DNA of 35,077 bases, taken from positions 1 to 35,077 of the forward strand of contig JAAELC010000220.1 of the NCBI GenBank assembly GCA_024227135.1, written 5' to 3'. Source of the stretch: Gammaproteobacteria bacterium. Lineage in GTDB: Bacteria > Pseudomonadota > Gammaproteobacteria > Chromatiales > Chromatiaceae. Shown here piece after piece: positions 27,209 to 34,994 of the stretch. The notes below the pieces were generated by a model. It was not told the origin of the DNA. It saw nothing but the letters and a program-made list of their open reading frames with translations, and made no database searches. Position numbers and translations under genes: made by a program. Each line of letters starts with the position of its first letter. Within the stretch, counting starts at the first letter, position 1.

Positions 27209-27601
27209 TTGGATACAGATTACGGATTCGGAAAGATCGTGAATACTGACTTTGAGGGCGCCATTGATAAAGTCAGTAAGGAACTGCAGAAAGAAGGTTT
27301 CGGCATACTCAGTGATATCGATGTATCCGGCACGTTCAAGAAAAAGCTGGGTAAGGAGATCCCTCCGTACCGTATTCTGGGGGCCTGCAACCCACTGTTG
27401 GCCGAACAGGCTATCAGCGCAGAACCTGCCATCGGATTACTCTTACCCTGCAACGTGGTGGTCAGACAACTAGATACGGGGGAAGTCAGAGTGGAGTTCA
27501 TGGACCCGGAAGCGGTGCTCGGTATCGTGAATAATCCTGCCATCAGCGACATGACAAGTCGGGTCAAAGCACGGCTGAAGCGGGTACTCACCGCCCTGTG
27601 A
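27209..27601 (+). CDS. DUF302-domain protein (130 aa)
   Basis: The sequence is a single DUF302 domain, with YGFGKIV at the start, FGILSDIDVSGTFKKKLGKE in the middle and YRILGACNPLLAEQA as the family core. LLLPCNVVVRQ follows. Such proteins bind or are regulated by small molecules in some bacteria, but their function is not established. No signal peptide or membrane segment is present. The start is TTG at 27209, with AGAGG 8 bases upstream. A structured leader precedes it, and it appears monocistronic. Confidence 0.85.
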   Translation: MDTDYGFGKIVNTDFEGAIDKVSKELQKEGFGILSDIDVSGTFKKKLGKEIPPYRILGACNPLLAEQAISAEPAIGLLLPCNVVVRQLDTGEVRVEFMDPEAVLGIVNNPAISDMTSRVKARLKRVLTAL

Positions 27602-27942
27602 TGCTGGCGCCCGAACAAGCTTCACGACGAGTTCCTGTTGAATAAGATGCACTGATCTGCTGTCGAACAGAGTCTCTTCAGGTTAAATCCTGTCAACGGG
27701 AAGCAATACCGCGCAAAGCACAGAATACCCTGCTTCACCCCCAGCAATGTACAAGGATGTACAGGTGTTGTGAGAGACAGAATGCCGGTGTGCTTCCGAT
27801 AAGGAGTCGGGACCATTACTCCAGATATGCGCCACACCCATCGACTCCTCCAGGTTTGCACGCCGTGGACAACCGACATTCCCCATCATTTCCGATAAGG
27901 ATGCGGTGCGATACCCAGTACTGCATCAAGGAAATATCTTAA
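27602..27942. other. Gene-free stretch after the DUF302 gene
   Basis: No convincing coding frame was seen; the minus-strand frames here lack a start context and look random. It contains a direct pair of ATGTACA heptamers (ATGTACAAGGATGTACA), and CCGATAAGGA and CCGATAAGGATG recur at its right side. It ends at the target duplication of MITE copy 3. Confidence 0.4.
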
Positions 27943-27950
27943 GGATCCTG

Positions 27951-28091
27951 GTAACTACTCACTCCGCATGGACAATCTGTTGCGGAAGACGCCATAAATA
28001 CCTCCCCGTAGGCTTGGCTTTGGCATCCATGCCAAAGACGCTTCCTCCACAGACCGCCCATGGGGGGTAATCTCTGGGGGTGAGCGGTTAC
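27951..28091 (+). mobile_element. MITE-like element, copy 3
   Basis: This 141-bp element has termini GTAACTACTCAC and GTGAGCGGTTAC (inverted repeat, 10 of 12 positions). It is flanked by an exact 8-bp duplication, GGATCCTG, at 27943-27950 and 28092-28099. The central hairpin TTTGGCAT-CC-ATGCCAAA is perfect here. This copy defines the element's ends most clearly. Confidence 0.9.
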
Positions 28092-28147
28092 GGATCCTGA
28101 TTTATTCCTTTGATGGAGTACCTGTGAGTTCTGGCTCACTGAAGTAC

Positions 28148-28801
28148 TCAGGAGCGACTTTTTTTCAGCAGATACTCAAGGTACTCCAGGCGCTGACGGG
28201 ACAGATCGATTTTCTCCCTGAGTTCCATATCCACCCCATCGATAAGATGCAGCAGATCTTCATGGAAAAACACCCCAAAGCTATCCAGGTATCGAATCTG
28301 ATGGCTCTTGTCCATAATCAGATTATCAATACCGAACAAATCGATCACTTTGCTCTCTTTCTTTCGCCACTCCTTAGCGACACTGATAAACAGTTTTAGC
28401 TGTTTACGTGCCTTTTTCAACTTCCCCAGCAAAGGCAGCGCCTCCTCCTCGTTGGCAGGATTGGCAATATTGAACCAGGGTGTAAACGCTCTGGCCAACA
28501 CCAGCAGATTGGGATCTCCGTCGACAGTGGTTCTAATGAACAGCGCGGATGGGACCATGTCACTCAGCGCATTTTTAAGTCGCAGGTAGTCGCGATGGTA
28601 GTGTTGCACTTCTGAATCGCTGCAACTGAACCTGTGGCACTTGATAACGAGATCCACATGCATTTTTTTAGAGCGTATCTTGTATCCACCACTCTGCCAC
28701 ACTTTGCAGTGTGCACCCCGGGTTGAAATAAGTGTTGCCGGGAGTTTCTTAGTATGAAGACATGCGATGTCTGGTGAAATGCGATCGAATTCTTTGGACA
28801 T
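28148..28801 (-). CDS. Unknown protein with protein-kinase-like motifs (217 aa)
   Basis: No family was firmly recognised. A V-I-K triad with Lys54 follows a strand-rich N-terminus. A glutamate-containing helix (E64) comes next, then FGIDNLIMD (Asn160) and YLDSFGVFF (Asp173). Their order and spacing resemble the ATP-binding Lys, the catalytic-loop Asn and the DFG Asp of small kinase-fold proteins such as the YrbL or aminoglycoside/lipopolysaccharide kinase-like groups. A canonical HxD is not evident, so it may be a pseudokinase. The ATG at 28801 has no strong ribosome binding site. It is bracketed by two MITE copies in direct orientation. Confidence 0.65.
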   Translation of the reverse strand: MSKEFDRISPDIACLHTKKLPATLISTRGAHCKVWQSGGYKIRSKKMHVDLVIKCHRFSCSDSEVQHYHRDYLRLKNALSDMVPSALFIRTTVDGDPNLLVLARAFTPWFNIANPANEEEALPLLGKLKKARKQLKLFISVAKEWRKKESKVIDLFGIDNLIMDKSHQIRYLDSFGVFFHEDLLHLIDGVDMELREKIDLSRQRLEYLEYLLKKSRS

Positions 28802-28909
28802 AAATCAACCAATTATTGACTACTGACGGGGATGAGCACCAACAAATCGTATACCCTGAGCAGACAGGGTATCGGGGCGCTCAATCCCATACCGAATCCT
28901 TTCCGACAC

Positions 28910-29051
28910 GCATCCACTCACCCAGCATGGGCAATTTGCTCCGGAAGACGTCGTAAATACCTCCCTGTAGACTTGGCTTTGGCATCCCTGCTAAAAACAC
29001 TTCCTCCACAGACCACCCCTGCGGGGTAATCTCTGGGGGATGAGCAGTTGC
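28910..29051 (+). mobile_element. MITE-like element, copy 4
   Basis: This 142-bp copy is the most diverged. Its termini are GCATCCACTCAC and ATGAGCAGTTGC. The flanking octamers, TCCGACAC (28902-28909) and GCCGACAA (29052-29059), share the core CCGACA, consistent with a decayed target duplication. The central hairpin is partly broken (TTTGGCATCCCTGCTAAAA), suggesting an older insertion. Confidence 0.8.
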
Positions 29052-29084
29052 GCCGACAAATCATTTTTTCTGATTATTTATCCA

Positions 29085-29106
29085 TTCAACTGAAATGGCA
29101 GTTGAA
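29085..29106 (-). terminator. Possible terminator of the envC-ctpA-yibQ operon
   Basis: TTCAACT and AGTTGAA form a 7-bp stem around an 8-base loop, about 22 bases after the yibQ stop on the minus strand. The following bases are AT-rich but contain no clear T-run. Confidence 0.35.
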
Positions 29107-29128
29107 ACACCTGTTTTTCGGAGTATCT

Positions 29129-29983
29129 TCAGCGTAACGCTTTCGAACGTCTCGCAAACTTCAACGGAGGGGATGACTGCTCTGACTCATGACCGCTTTG
29201 CAGTGCAATCATTTGAGAAGCCCTTATCAGTCTGAAGCCCTTGACGCTCAAGCCACTTAATTCGTGGCCAAGCACCTCCAGCGTCTCTGGATAAGGGTGC
29301 CCGATTCCGACAGAATAACCCTGGCGTCTTGCTTTTCTCAACAGCAATCTGAATTGCCGGCGGATAGCATCAGGATCCCGGTCGTTGTCCAGAAACACAT
29401 CCCGTCGGGTATTGGGTACACCCAACTCCTCAGCAAGCTTCTGAGCCACCGTATCGGGGGTGGTTCGACTATCGATGAAGAACAGTGGAGATCGTTCCTT
29501 TACACCCCGCATCAGCCATTTCATAGCACCGGGATGCCGGGTCAACAAACTACCCATATGATTATTCAAGCCCTCAACATGGGGTACCGAATCCAGGCTT
29601 TTTTGCAGAACGCTTCGATATGCCGCCTCCGTCATATGCAGTGTCAAACCACCCGGTCCCAGGGAAGCACCGTCATTAGAGTCCATGGGCAGATGCAACA
29701 TGACCTGCTTATTCACGCTGTGGGCCTGATTGGCCAGGCGCACTGCGTGGGGTGTATGGGGTAGAAAAGCATAGGTTACGGCACCCGGCAGCGCGATCGC
29801 CCTATCACCCAGTTCCCCCTGATAACCCATGTCATCAATAATAATGGCAATGGTGGGCAATGGTTCGGAAGCAATCACACAGAGAGGGGTCCACAAAACC
29901 AGCAGCAAAGACGAAACACACCCTATCCTGCCTGAACAGCATGAGATCAGGGGACTCAAGCTCTGCATTGAAAAGCTAACCAT
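29129..29983 (-). CDS. yibQ: Divergent polysaccharide deacetylase, YibQ family
   Basis: An N-terminal hydrophobic signal or anchor lies at about 10-38. The divergent deacetylase domain follows: AIIIDDMGYQ with the paired aspartates, VTYAFLPHTPHA, VMLHLPMDS, LNNHMGSLLT and LFFIDSRTT, ending GIGHPYPETLEVL. These match the DUF610/YibQ family, predicted periplasmic carbohydrate-active proteins. The 284-aa length is usual. It is the last gene of a minus-strand envC-ctpA-yibQ operon, an order conserved in gammaproteobacteria, so a role in envelope or division processes is likely. Confidence 0.85.
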   Translation of the reverse strand: MVSFSMQSLSPLISCCSGRIGCVSSLLLVLWTPLCVIASEPLPTIAIIIDDMGYQGELGDRAIALPGAVTYAFLPHTPHAVRLANQAHSVNKQVMLHLPMDSNDGASLGPGGLTLHMTEAAYRSVLQKSLDSVPHVEGLNNHMGSLLTRHPGAMKWLMRGVKERSPLFFIDSRTTPDTVAQKLAEELGVPNTRRDVFLDNDRDPDAIRRQFRLLLRKARRQGYSVGIGHPYPETLEVLGHELSGLSVKGFRLIRASQMIALQSGHESEQSSPPLKFARRSKALR

Positions 29984-30050
29984 GGGCTGGAGGCAGACAT
30001 ACTATAGTCATCGACCCTTACCCCATGTACCGTCGTACCAGTGGGCATAC

Positions 30051-31370
30051 TCAGCCATTTCCATTCAGTATGTAGAGACCTTTAAGTAGATTCAACGCCT
30101 CGTTAAGTTGGTAATCCTTCTGAGCCAGCAGTTCTTCGGCGTCGCCCTTCTTCTTTTTCTTGCTATTGTTAACGGTTTTTCCCGAAGCATCCTTTCCATT
30201 TCCGTTTTCCAGATGCCCCGAGAGATCAGATTCTTTCAGCCGACTGACATTGGCAGGTTCCACCGCTGTCACCTTCACATTGGAAAGCGGTATATCCGGT
30301 ACTATCCCTTCAGCCTGAATGGAGCGCCCGGAAGGCGTGAAGTAGCGGGCAGTCGTCAACTTGACCGCCGCACTCTTATTGACCGGAACGATCGTTTGAA
30401 CAGAACCTTTACCAAAAGTCCGGCTACCCATGATTATCGCCCGCTTGTGGTCTTGAAGGGCACCTGCCACGATTTCGGAAGCCGAGGCAGATCCTCCATT
30501 AACCAGTACCACAATGGGTGCATCGGAAACCACATCATCGGGGGTTGCGTTATAGTTCAGCCTGGATTCCTTTTTTCGCCCCTGGGTGTAAACGATCACT
30601 CCGTCCTTGAGAAAAGCATCACTCACCGCCACCGCACCATTGAGCACACCCCCGGGATTATTGCGTAAATCCAATACCAGGCCCTTCAGCCGACCACCCG
30701 ATTTACGTTTGAACCGAGCAATCAACTTGATCATGTCTTCGTTGGTTCTGGACTGAAAATGGGAAATTCTCAAGTAACCAAAACCTTTTTCGAGCATTCG
30801 ACCCTTGACGCTGGCGACTTTGATTACATCCCGCTGCACCATCAGAGTGATGGGTTTGTCCTCCCCTTCACGCACGATGGTAAGTACCAGTTCGGTACCG
30901 GGTTTGCCTCGCATCACTTTGACCGCCTGATTCAGGCTCATTCCTTTCACCGGGTTCCCATTCAGCCGAACAATCAAATCTCCGGCCTGGACACCTGCCC
31001 GCTGCGCGGGCGTATCGTCGATGGGTGAGATTACTTTGACAAATCCGTTTTCCATCCCGACTTCGATGCCCAACCCACCGAATTCACCGCTGGTGCCCAC
31101 TTTCAGTTCTCTGAACTCTTCCTCATCCAGATAGGCCGAATGAGGGTCAAGGCCAGAGAGCATACCGCGAATCGCATAGCCCAGAAGCTCACGATCATCC
31201 ACAGGTTCCACGTAGTCTTGCTTGATTCTTCCAAAAATCTCAGCGAATGCCCTGAGATCCCGCACCGGGACATTGGCATCCACCGGTTCTTTCGCCTGAC
31301 CGGGGGAAGAAAACGCCCCCAGACTAATACTCAGCGCCACTATCGAAACAATTAAATGCCGATATTTCAT
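30051..31370 (-). CDS. ctpA: C-terminal processing serine peptidase (CtpA/Prc family)
   Basis: This exported S41-family protease trims or degrades periplasmic proteins, in several bacteria including peptidoglycan hydrolases. The signal peptide covers about 1-26 (cut near GQAKE). The PDZ domain lies at about 90-180 (GGLGIEVGMENG, AGDLIVRLNG). The catalytic core has Ser296 in NGGSASASEI and Lys321 in FGKGSVQ, 25 residues apart as in the known Ser/Lys dyads. A lysine-rich linker (about 410-416) precedes a short C-terminal tail. At 439 aa it is the short CtpA form, not the long Prc. Its ATG overlaps the envC stop (ATGA). Confidence 0.92.
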   Translation of the reverse strand: MKYRHLIVSIVALSISLGAFSSPGQAKEPVDANVPVRDLRAFAEIFGRIKQDYVEPVDDRELLGYAIRGMLSGLDPHSAYLDEEEFRELKVGTSGEFGGLGIEVGMENGFVKVISPIDDTPAQRAGVQAGDLIVRLNGNPVKGMSLNQAVKVMRGKPGTELVLTIVREGEDKPITLMVQRDVIKVASVKGRMLEKGFGYLRISHFQSRTNEDMIKLIARFKRKSGGRLKGLVLDLRNNPGGVLNGAVAVSDAFLKDGVIVYTQGRKKESRLNYNATPDDVVSDAPIVVLVNGGSASASEIVAGALQDHKRAIIMGSRTFGKGSVQTIVPVNKSAAVKLTTARYFTPSGRSIQAEGIVPDIPLSNVKVTAVEPANVSRLKESDLSGHLENGNGKDASGKTVNNSKKKKKGDAEELLAQKDYQLNEALNLLKGLYILNGNG

Positions 31371-32602
31371 ACGTAACTCACCGATTCAGTGTGTTCTCGG
31401 ATTTCGAGCCATGTTTCTGACTCCATGTTCAACATTGCGCCAACCCTATTGCCTTTGCCACGCTGACACCAGGCCCGGGGATTGATGGCCTTGCCGTTAT
31501 GCCGAATGCCAAAATAGACTCCCGGCCTGGTGTTTCCACCGCTGCTGCCCACCAGCGCCACCGGTTCATTGGGTTCTACCCACTCCCCTGTTTCCTTGAA
31601 CAGGCTCTGATTGTGACCATAGAGGCTCATGTAGCCACCACCGTGATCAATGATCAGCAACAAACCAAACCCCTGCAACCAGTCGGCAAAGGCGACACGA
31701 CCATAGTGTACAGCGTTTACCTCGACACCTTCCGGTGCGGTTATCATGACCCCATCCCACTTCAGGTTTCCTGCTTTAGTGGTACCGAACCGGGCTGACA
31801 GTTTGCCTTTCAGGGGCCAACGTAATTTACCTTTTCTGGAAATAAACGGCGTACTCGCCTCTGTATCAAGATTTTGAGTTATCCAATTGCTCTGCAGGCT
31901 GTCGACTAGTTTTTTCAGCTGTCCCTCGCTCTTGATCAAGGATTTCAATTCCTGGTCTTTGCTTCGAATGTCGGAACCCAAAGCCACCACCAGTTCCTGC
32001 CTGAGGTCGCGAATCCCAGCCATTTCGTCTGCCTGACGCAACTCTTGTGCCTGCAACTCGCGTAATCGCTGATCCTCAGTTCTGATTTCGTCGGAAATCT
32101 GGTCCAGTTCTGCCATTACCCTCCCTATACGTTCCATCTGCACGGTTCTGGCGCGATTGAAGTAATCGTAATACACCATCACCCGGCTGACTACGGAGGG
32201 ATCCTGCTGATTCAAAAGTATTTTAATCCGCTCCTGGCGTCCCATCGCGTAGGCTGCGCGCAACTGCCGCGCCAACGCACTCCGTTGCTGATCGAATGCC
32301 TTTTGTTTCGCTTGACGCCTGATATTCAACTTATCCAGTGCTGCCTGTTGCTGATCCAGGCGTGCTCTAATCTCCCGCAAATGGCTTGCCGAGCGCCCCA
32401 GAAGCTGTTCCGCGGCCTTGAGTTCCTTCATCAGATCCTGGTGCCGTTGCTCACTGTTGATCAGATCACTTTGAAGCGCCTCAATGCGTCCTCGTATCTG
32501 CCGCAGCTCATCTTCCTTCTCGCCCAACTCCCCAGTTTGGTTCCCATCGCCCCAGGAAGAACCGGTCACTGCCAGCAGTGCGAGAATCCACAGCAATCTC
32601 AT
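31367..32602 (-). CDS. envC: Murein hydrolase activator EnvC
   Basis: EnvC activates the amidases AmiA and AmiB at the septum. From the ATG at 32602 there is a signal peptide (about 1-18, ending SSWG). A long coiled coil follows (about 25-270, with heptad-like ELRQIRGRIEALQSD), and then a C-terminal LytM domain. The LytM domain is degenerate: the usual zinc ligands H and D of HxGxD are replaced (KWDGVMITA, as in E. coli EnvC). It is therefore a non-enzymatic activator. An upstream in-frame ATG at 32698 is rejected because it places 32 residues before the signal peptide. It heads the envC-ctpA-yibQ operon. Confidence 0.9.
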   Translation of the reverse strand: MRLLWILALLAVTGSSWGDGNQTGELGEKEDELRQIRGRIEALQSDLINSEQRHQDLMKELKAAEQLLGRSASHLREIRARLDQQQAALDKLNIRRQAKQKAFDQQRSALARQLRAAYAMGRQERIKILLNQQDPSVVSRVMVYYDYFNRARTVQMERIGRVMAELDQISDEIRTEDQRLRELQAQELRQADEMAGIRDLRQELVVALGSDIRSKDQELKSLIKSEGQLKKLVDSLQSNWITQNLDTEASTPFISRKGKLRWPLKGKLSARFGTTKAGNLKWDGVMITAPEGVEVNAVHYGRVAFADWLQGFGLLLIIDHGGGYMSLYGHNQSLFKETGEWVEPNEPVALVGSSGGNTRPGVYFGIRHNGKAINPRAWCQRGKGNRVGAMLNMESETWLEIREHTESVSYV

Positions 32603-33246
32603 CGTCAAGATGCCCTTAGGGCCGCGGAAACTAATGAGCATCCAGAAATTGCACTGGATGAACTGTGCAGCAGTGAATGGCTTGGGCAGAATACCCAAGA
32701 CCGGTTCCCAAGCGAAGCAGGGAAAGCGTAGCGCCGGGATGGTTCAGATTCAAGGCGTGAGTAGTGGTGCATGGATGCACCGTTAACGAAGCCGAGGATG
32801 CAAAAGGGGCGCATAGCTATTCTAAGCAACCTTTTCCACAACGCAGAGGCTGAACCAAAAAAACACGCAAGACTGGATAATTGTATTTTTCCGCGACCCT
32901 TAGCTCCCGTACCGAGGATGTGCCCATCAGGTACTCGGGACAGAGAGCAACGGGGAAAAGGAAGTCGTCGGAAACCAGCAGTTCAAGCCTGTAACAGACC
33001 CAGATACTCCACCGCCTGATTCTCCATGAAAGTACATCAGTTCATCAAGGGGCACTGAAAGTTTCTGTCTCCCGGAATCCCGATTCGGCCCTGTAACTCC
33101 CGAAAAATTCATATGATGATAGTAACCTATTGAAAAAATTGGCATTAGATCACTTTTTTCCCGGTTTTGGAAGATAATATTGTCGCCATTGAACCATAAT
33201 TGAGACCGTATCATGGGACTTATCTGCAGTTCCCTTACTCTGAGGA
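32603..33246. other. Long gene-free interval between envC and arsR
   Basis: No frame here looks like a gene on either strand. The left half contains GGATGC repeated 18 bases apart (GGATGCACCGTTAACGAAG and then GAGGATGC). The right end is AT-rich. In E. coli the gpmI gene lies in this position before envC, but no remnant of it was recognised. Confidence 0.45.
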
Positions 33247-33275
33247 TTGAAATATTTTCTAAAATTACGTAAAAA
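33247..33275 (+). promoter_or_regulatory. Possible promoter and operator of the ArsR-family gene
   Basis: TTGAAA (33247-33252) and TAAAAA (33270-33275) are spaced 17 bp apart. The palindrome ATTTTCTAAAAT (33254-33265) lies in the spacer, a typical place for an ArsR-family repressor to bind. A second AT-rich option, TTACGT with TATTAG, lies just downstream. Autoregulation is inference. Confidence 0.4.
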
Positions 33276-33319
33276 CAGTTTATTATTCTATTAGCCTTTC
33301 ATTAAAACGAGTCCTTCGC

Positions 33320-33691
33320 ATGGAAAATAAATTTGACGCCACGAAAAAACCGGTCATAGAAGCCAGCAGCGGCTTCGAACCCGACCTGGACAATATCTTT
33401 TCCGATGACGAAGATATCGAGCGGGCATCCCGATCCCTTAAAGCGATGTCTCATCCTCTGCGCCTCAAAATTTTGTGCACTCTCGGGGCAGAGGAAGTCA
33501 GCGTGCAGGAAATCGTGGAACAGGTGGGTACATCCCAAAGCAATATATCCCAGCATTTAGCCATACTTCGGGACAAGGGCATCCTGGCTTCCAGAAAAGA
33601 TGCCAACCGGGTTTTCTATCGGGTCAGCGATGCCAGAACGCTGCAGTTAATCAGTATGATGCGTGAAGTGTTCTGTACCCACGGACACTGA
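33320..33691 (+). CDS. ArsR-family repressor with BigR/SqrR-like cysteine pair (123 aa)
   Basis: A winged helix-turn-helix follows a 35-residue acidic N-terminal extension. LKAMSHPLRLKILCTL is the family's second helix, VGTSQSNISQHLAILRDKGIL is the recognition helix, and NRVFYRVSD is the wing. Only two cysteines are present, C53 and C119, 66 residues apart. That is the same spacing as the sulfide/persulfide-sensing dithiol of SqrR (C41/C107) and BigR (C42/C108). No metal-site CxC typical of arsenic sensors is seen. A membrane rhodanese gene follows on the same strand, which suggests control of sulfur metabolism. The ligand is inferred. Confidence 0.85.
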   Translation: MENKFDATKKPVIEASSGFEPDLDNIFSDDEDIERASRSLKAMSHPLRLKILCTLGAEEVSVQEIVEQVGTSQSNISQHLAILRDKGILASRKDANRVFYRVSDARTLQLISMMREVFCTHGH

Positions 33692-33907
33692 GAACGACCC
33701 GTTCCTCGCTGACGCTGCCACAGCAGTTGTCGGTTCAGGTTCGTTAGTGGTCGCCCCGGGTGGCGGCGCGGTGCCGGTCCCGCAGCTTCAGCCCGGCTGG
33801 TGGGACGCCCTGAGCCGAAGCCTCTCCCCAGACTGACAAAAGCGCATTCTTGTCTCTCCTGCCGGACTGCGGCCGTCTCTCTGCCCGAAACAGGATAGAT
33901 CCGCCTG

Positions 33908-33930
33908 AAAACCCACCAATCATGGGTTTT
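33908..33930 (+). terminator. Terminator downstream of the ArsR-family gene
   Basis: AAAACCCA and TGGGTTTT form a perfect 8-bp stem around a 7-base loop, ending in a T4 tract. It lies about 215 bases after the stop codon. It could work in both directions. Confidence 0.5.
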
Positions 33931-34039
33931 ACCATCCGGCCTGTGGCTCTCCAGATTAAACGGACGTGTGAAGAAGCCCGCTTGTGGGGTAGAATGCGCC
34001 GATTGTACCCACTGCCACTCATTCCACACGCGGATACCC

Positions 34040-34483
34040 ATGGAACAGCAAATTGAATTTGTAACCAACCACCTTGAATTTGTAACCAACCACCCTTTCC
34101 TTTTTGGAGCTCTGGTGCTGGTGCTGATTCTGTTAGCCCAGAATCTGCTCGCCGGGGGCGGAAAACTCTCTATCGATCCCCAGAGAGCAACCGAAATGAT
34201 CAATCGGGAAGAAGCGGTCGTTGTGGATGTCAGGCCCATTGCTGATTTTACTAAAGGCCACATCATCAATGCCGTCAACCTCCCGGTGAATGGCCTCAAA
34301 AGCCAGCTGGGGCGCATTGAAAAGCACAAAGACAAGCCGATCATAGTCACATGCCGTTCCGGCGCGCAATCCACCGGGGCCTGCAAACAATTGCGTACCG
34401 CCGGTTTTGAGAAAGTCTATAACTTGAGCGGCGGCATCATGGCATGGCAAAGCGCCAACCTGCCAATCAGCCTCAAGAAATAA
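34040..34483 (+). CDS. yibN: Membrane-anchored rhodanese, YibN family
   Basis: The single-domain rhodanese follows an N-terminal membrane helix (about 18-37). Catalytic Cys105 lies in VTCRSGAQS, the active loop, and the domain opens with VVDVRPIADFTKGHI. The ATG at 34040 is preferred over an in-frame start at 33968, which would add 24 cysteine-rich residues and has no support. The N-terminus holds a perfect tandem duplication (EFVTNHLEFVTNH). secB lies 28 bases downstream, as in the E. coli yibN-grxC-secB cluster but without grxC. It probably moves sulfane sulfur at the membrane. Confidence 0.88.
   Translation: MEQQIEFVTNHLEFVTNHPFLFGALVLVLILLAQNLLAGGGKLSIDPQRATEMINREEAVVVDVRPIADFTKGHIINAVNLPVNGLKSQLGRIEKHKDKPIIVTCRSGAQSTGACKQLRTAGFEKVYNLSGGIMAWQSANLPISLKK
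34053..34094 (+). repeat. Perfect 21-bp tandem duplication inside yibN
   Basis: TTGAATTTGTAACCAACCACC occurs twice head to tail (34053-34073 and 34074-34094) with no mismatches. It duplicates seven residues in frame, just before the membrane helix. Perfect identity suggests a recent slippage event. Confidence 0.95.
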
Positions 34484-34511
34484 CACCCGATAACACAACG
34501 AGATTCAGACA

Positions 34512-34994
34512 ATGACCGAAGAAAACCAGACCAACGAAAACCCAAGGCAGTTTGCTCTGCAACGTATATACATCAAGGATGTCTCCTATGAAACTCCCAA
34601 TTCTCCGGCTGTATTCACCGAGGAATGGAAACCGGATCCCAACCTGAATCTCAACAGCTCTGTCACCGACCTTGGTGGTGACAACTATGAAGTGGTTCTG
34701 ACGGTCACGGTGACCACGAAACTGGGAGACAAGACTGCATACCTGGTGGAAGTCAAGCAAGCAGGCATCTTCACCGTGAAGGGGTTTCCCGGGAATGAGA
34801 TGGGCCACATGATGAGCGCATATTGCCCCAATGTTCTGTTCCCCTACGCCAGAGAAGTCATATCAGATCTGGTCAGCAAGGGTAGCTTTCCTCAATTGCT
34901 ACTGACCCCCGTTAACTTCGATGCTCTCTATGCACAGCACATGCAGGAGCTGCAAAACAAAGCACAGCCGGACGAAAATCCGCAACAGCACTAG
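34512..34994 (+). CDS. secB: Protein-export chaperone SecB
   Basis: SecB is a cytoplasmic homotetrameric chaperone that holds preproteins unfolded and delivers them to SecA. The family core is complete: FALQRIYIKDVSYETPNSPAVF, EVVLTVTVTTKLGDKTAYLVEVKQAGIF, the CPNVLFPYAREVISDLVSKG helix, and FPQLLLTPVNFDALY. At 160 aa it matches E. coli (155). It lies 28 bases downstream of the rhodanese gene and is probably co-transcribed with it. Confidence 0.96.
   Translation: MTEENQTNENPRQFALQRIYIKDVSYETPNSPAVFTEEWKPDPNLNLNSSVTDLGGDNYEVVLTVTVTTKLGDKTAYLVEVKQAGIFTVKGFPGNEMGHMMSAYCPNVLFPYAREVISDLVSKGSFPQLLLTPVNFDALYAQHMQELQNKAQPDENPQQH

Noticed and set aside
27723-27770. ATGTACA pair considered as a CRISPR or attachment-site repeat
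   Set aside because: Only two adjacent heptamers occur, without spacers or an integrase nearby.
27622-27889. Two overlapping minus-strand frames after the DUF302 gene
   Set aside because: They lack a ribosome binding site and any domain-like pattern, so they look like chance open frames.
32927-33214. 95-residue minus-strand frame between envC and arsR
   Set aside because: Its composition is irregular, there is no ribosome binding site, and no motif was recognised.
32603-33246. Relic of gpmI expected from E. coli synteny
   Set aside because: No phosphoglycerate mutase motif was found in any minus-strand frame.
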